Shown here one piece after another: positions 63,263 to 64,000 of a stretch of 64,000 nt of DNA. Source of the DNA: Trinickia symbiotica (GTDB lineage: Bacteria > Pseudomonadota > Gammaproteobacteria > Burkholderiales > Burkholderiaceae). The stretch covers positions 124,001-188,000 of the forward strand of contig NZ_PTIR01000002.1 in the NCBI RefSeq assembly GCF_002934455.1, given 5' to 3'. Position 1 is the stretch's first letter. Each line of letters starts with the position of its first letter. The translations under genes were made by a program, and so were the position numbers. Under the pieces are notes generated by a model. It made no database searches. It had not been told where the DNA came from and saw only the letters and a list, made by a program, of their open reading frames with translations.

Positions 63263-63859
63263 TCAGCCTCCGATATGCGGCTGTTGGGACTTGTCGCGCA
63301 CAAGCCCATAAGTCGCTGGATGAACGCCGCCGCAGTGGGGGCATGTCCTCTTTTCCTCCGTGGCATTGAAATCGGCGACCCAAACTTCGGCACTGTCGAG
63401 AAGACGATCGAAACCTCGCGGACCGATAGCGAACGACTGACGCCCCAGTGCGGTTCCGCAGCGGGGACAAGGGCAATCTATTTCCGCATGGGCGGGCTTG
63501 CCAATTGCGCCGCCGACAGCGAGCATGGTGTATTGCCCATTTTGATTGGGCAGGTCCAGCCAGATCGCATCGCAATCGAACGACAGCCAATAACCCATGA
63601 CGTTCTCAACGGTGAATGCCCTCCCTGACGCGATCTTGTGCATCACGGCGCCTTCATCATTGGAGACGATGACGGCGACTCTATTCTGATGTCGTTCGAG
63701 CAGTTGGAACTTGGGATCGCCTGGTGCGTTCGCACCAGTCCAGATTGCATACTGCCCCCGCTGCTGCCAGCCTACGGTCGTGTCTGCGAAAAGTCGCGCA
63801 AACGACATGTCCGGAGCCGGAATACGCGAGGCTGAGGGAACGTAGCCGCGGCTCACCAT
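63263..63859 (-). CDS. Unknown zinc-ribbon protein in redox operon (198 aa)
   Basis: I do not recognise the family. ATG 63859 overlaps the stop of the upstream gene (ATGGTGA). The protein has no signal peptide or membrane helix. The N-terminal ~130 residues are mixed (DTTVGWQQRGQYAIWTG, VMGYWLSFDCDAIWLDL), and the C-terminal part has CPCPRCG and CPHCGGVH, a likely zinc ribbon. The neighbouring upstream protein ends in a similar CPDCG motif. Being sandwiched between Rieske and oxygenase-type components, it may be an oxygenase subunit or assembly factor. Confidence 0.65.
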   Translation of the reverse strand: MVSRGYVPSASRIPAPDMSFARLFADTTVGWQQRGQYAIWTGANAPGDPKFQLLERHQNRVAVIVSNDEGAVMHKIASGRAFTVENVMGYWLSFDCDAIWLDLPNQNGQYTMLAVGGAIGKPAHAEIDCPCPRCGTALGRQSFAIGPRGFDRLLDSAEVWVADFNATEEKRTCPHCGGVHPATYGLVRDKSQQPHIGG

Positions 63860-64000
63860 TGCAACCTCGCAGCCCTCTCTTCGGGACGGTCCGCAGGCTG
63901 CATCGCCGAATAGCCCAAAGGGTTTTTGTGTCCGCAATCCGGGCAGACCTGGTGCTTGGGGCTCGCATTGAATTCACGCACTGCGGCGAGCTCAGCGCCC
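63853..64000 (-). CDS. C-terminal end of an unknown CPxCG protein (runs off window)
   Basis: Only the last ~48 residues are in the window, ending at TGA 63853-63855. They include VREFNASPKHQVCPDCGHKN and a tail PEERAARLQW. The single CPDCG would be half of a zinc ribbon or a C-terminal metal motif. The stop overlaps the start of the next gene, so they are translationally coupled. It is the first visible gene of the redox operon and may be its oxygenase, but this cannot be told from the fragment. Confidence 0.6.
   Translation of the reverse strand, partial: GAELAAVREFNASPKHQVCPDCGHKNPLGYSAMQPADRPEERAARLQW

Overview
The window is GC-rich chromosomal DNA of a Burkholderiaceae-type betaproteobacterium (Burkholderia / Paraburkholderia / Trinickia-like). 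The evidence is the co-occurrence of flhDC, a short H-NS-type protein with a GRGPRPRW C-terminus, a luxR-rsaM-luxI quorum-sensing locus, a MobA-type 3-hydroxybenzoate hydroxylase and many aromatic-acid transporters. I see no rRNA, tRNA, CRISPR array or intact insertion sequence.

Layout. 1-4.7 kb: 3' part of glutamine-dependent NAD synthetase, an unrecognised beta-rich protein, a roughly 1.1 kb gene-poor stretch, and a FeeM-like N-acyltransferase. 4.7-19.6 kb: signalling and motility. It holds a membrane GGDEF/EAL protein, flhDC, a DUF2917 protein, a lipoprotein, a CHASE2 histidine kinase with a LysM/FecR partner and a divergent OmpR-type regulator, a TPR/O-GlcNAc-transferase-like protein, a stand-alone receiver protein and an H-NS-type protein. 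19.7-27.7 kb: a quinate/shikimate catabolic cluster (IclR, MHS transporter, HPPD-family dioxygenase, TetR, ACS transporter, shikimate/quinate dehydrogenase, 3-dehydroshikimate dehydratase). 27.9-32.6 kb: multicopper oxidase, a small winged-helix-like protein and an acyl-CoA synthetase. 32.6-36.6 kb: quorum sensing (luxR, rsaM, luxI behind a perfect lux-box palindrome), followed by a cytochrome-P450-like protein without its heme cysteine and an unknown protein. 36.6-39.2 kb: a periplasmic molybdopterin oxidoreductase, its cytochrome b, a small secreted peptide and a membrane protein.

39.6-47.2 kb: a gallate meta-cleavage operon running leftwards from gallate dioxygenase through an AAHS transporter, LigJ-type hydratase and LigK/GalC aldolase to a ModA-like protein and a DUF1932 dehydrogenase. 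A convergent LysR-family protein with two DNA-binding domains lies at its end. 47.5-52.3 kb: vapBC, an ABM-domain protein, a GNAT acetyltransferase, otnC/otnK of the acid-sugar (3-oxo-tetronate) pathway and a signal-less solute-binding protein. 52.4-55.4 kb: an ABC sugar importer (binding protein and two permeases, no ATPase in the window). 55.6-60.8 kb: a 3-hydroxybenzoate locus (mobA-mobR on the plus strand; AAHS transporter and porin on the minus strand). mobA carries a perfect in-frame 102-bp tandem duplication across its second FAD-binding motif. 61-64 kb: a minus-strand redox operon running off the window edge: ferredoxin reductase, [2Fe-2S] ferredoxin, Rieske ferredoxin, an unknown zinc-ribbon protein and the tail of another CPxCG-containing protein. 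Together they look like the electron-transfer part of an unidentified oxygenase system.

How the genes fit together: much of the right two-thirds channels plant aromatics (quinate, shikimate, gallate, 3-hydroxybenzoate) towards protocatechuate and ring cleavage, each pathway with its own transporter and regulator. The most novel-looking parts are the zinc-ribbon redox operon at the right edge, the quorum-sensing operon with the heme-less P450 homologue, and the duplicated segment in mobA.
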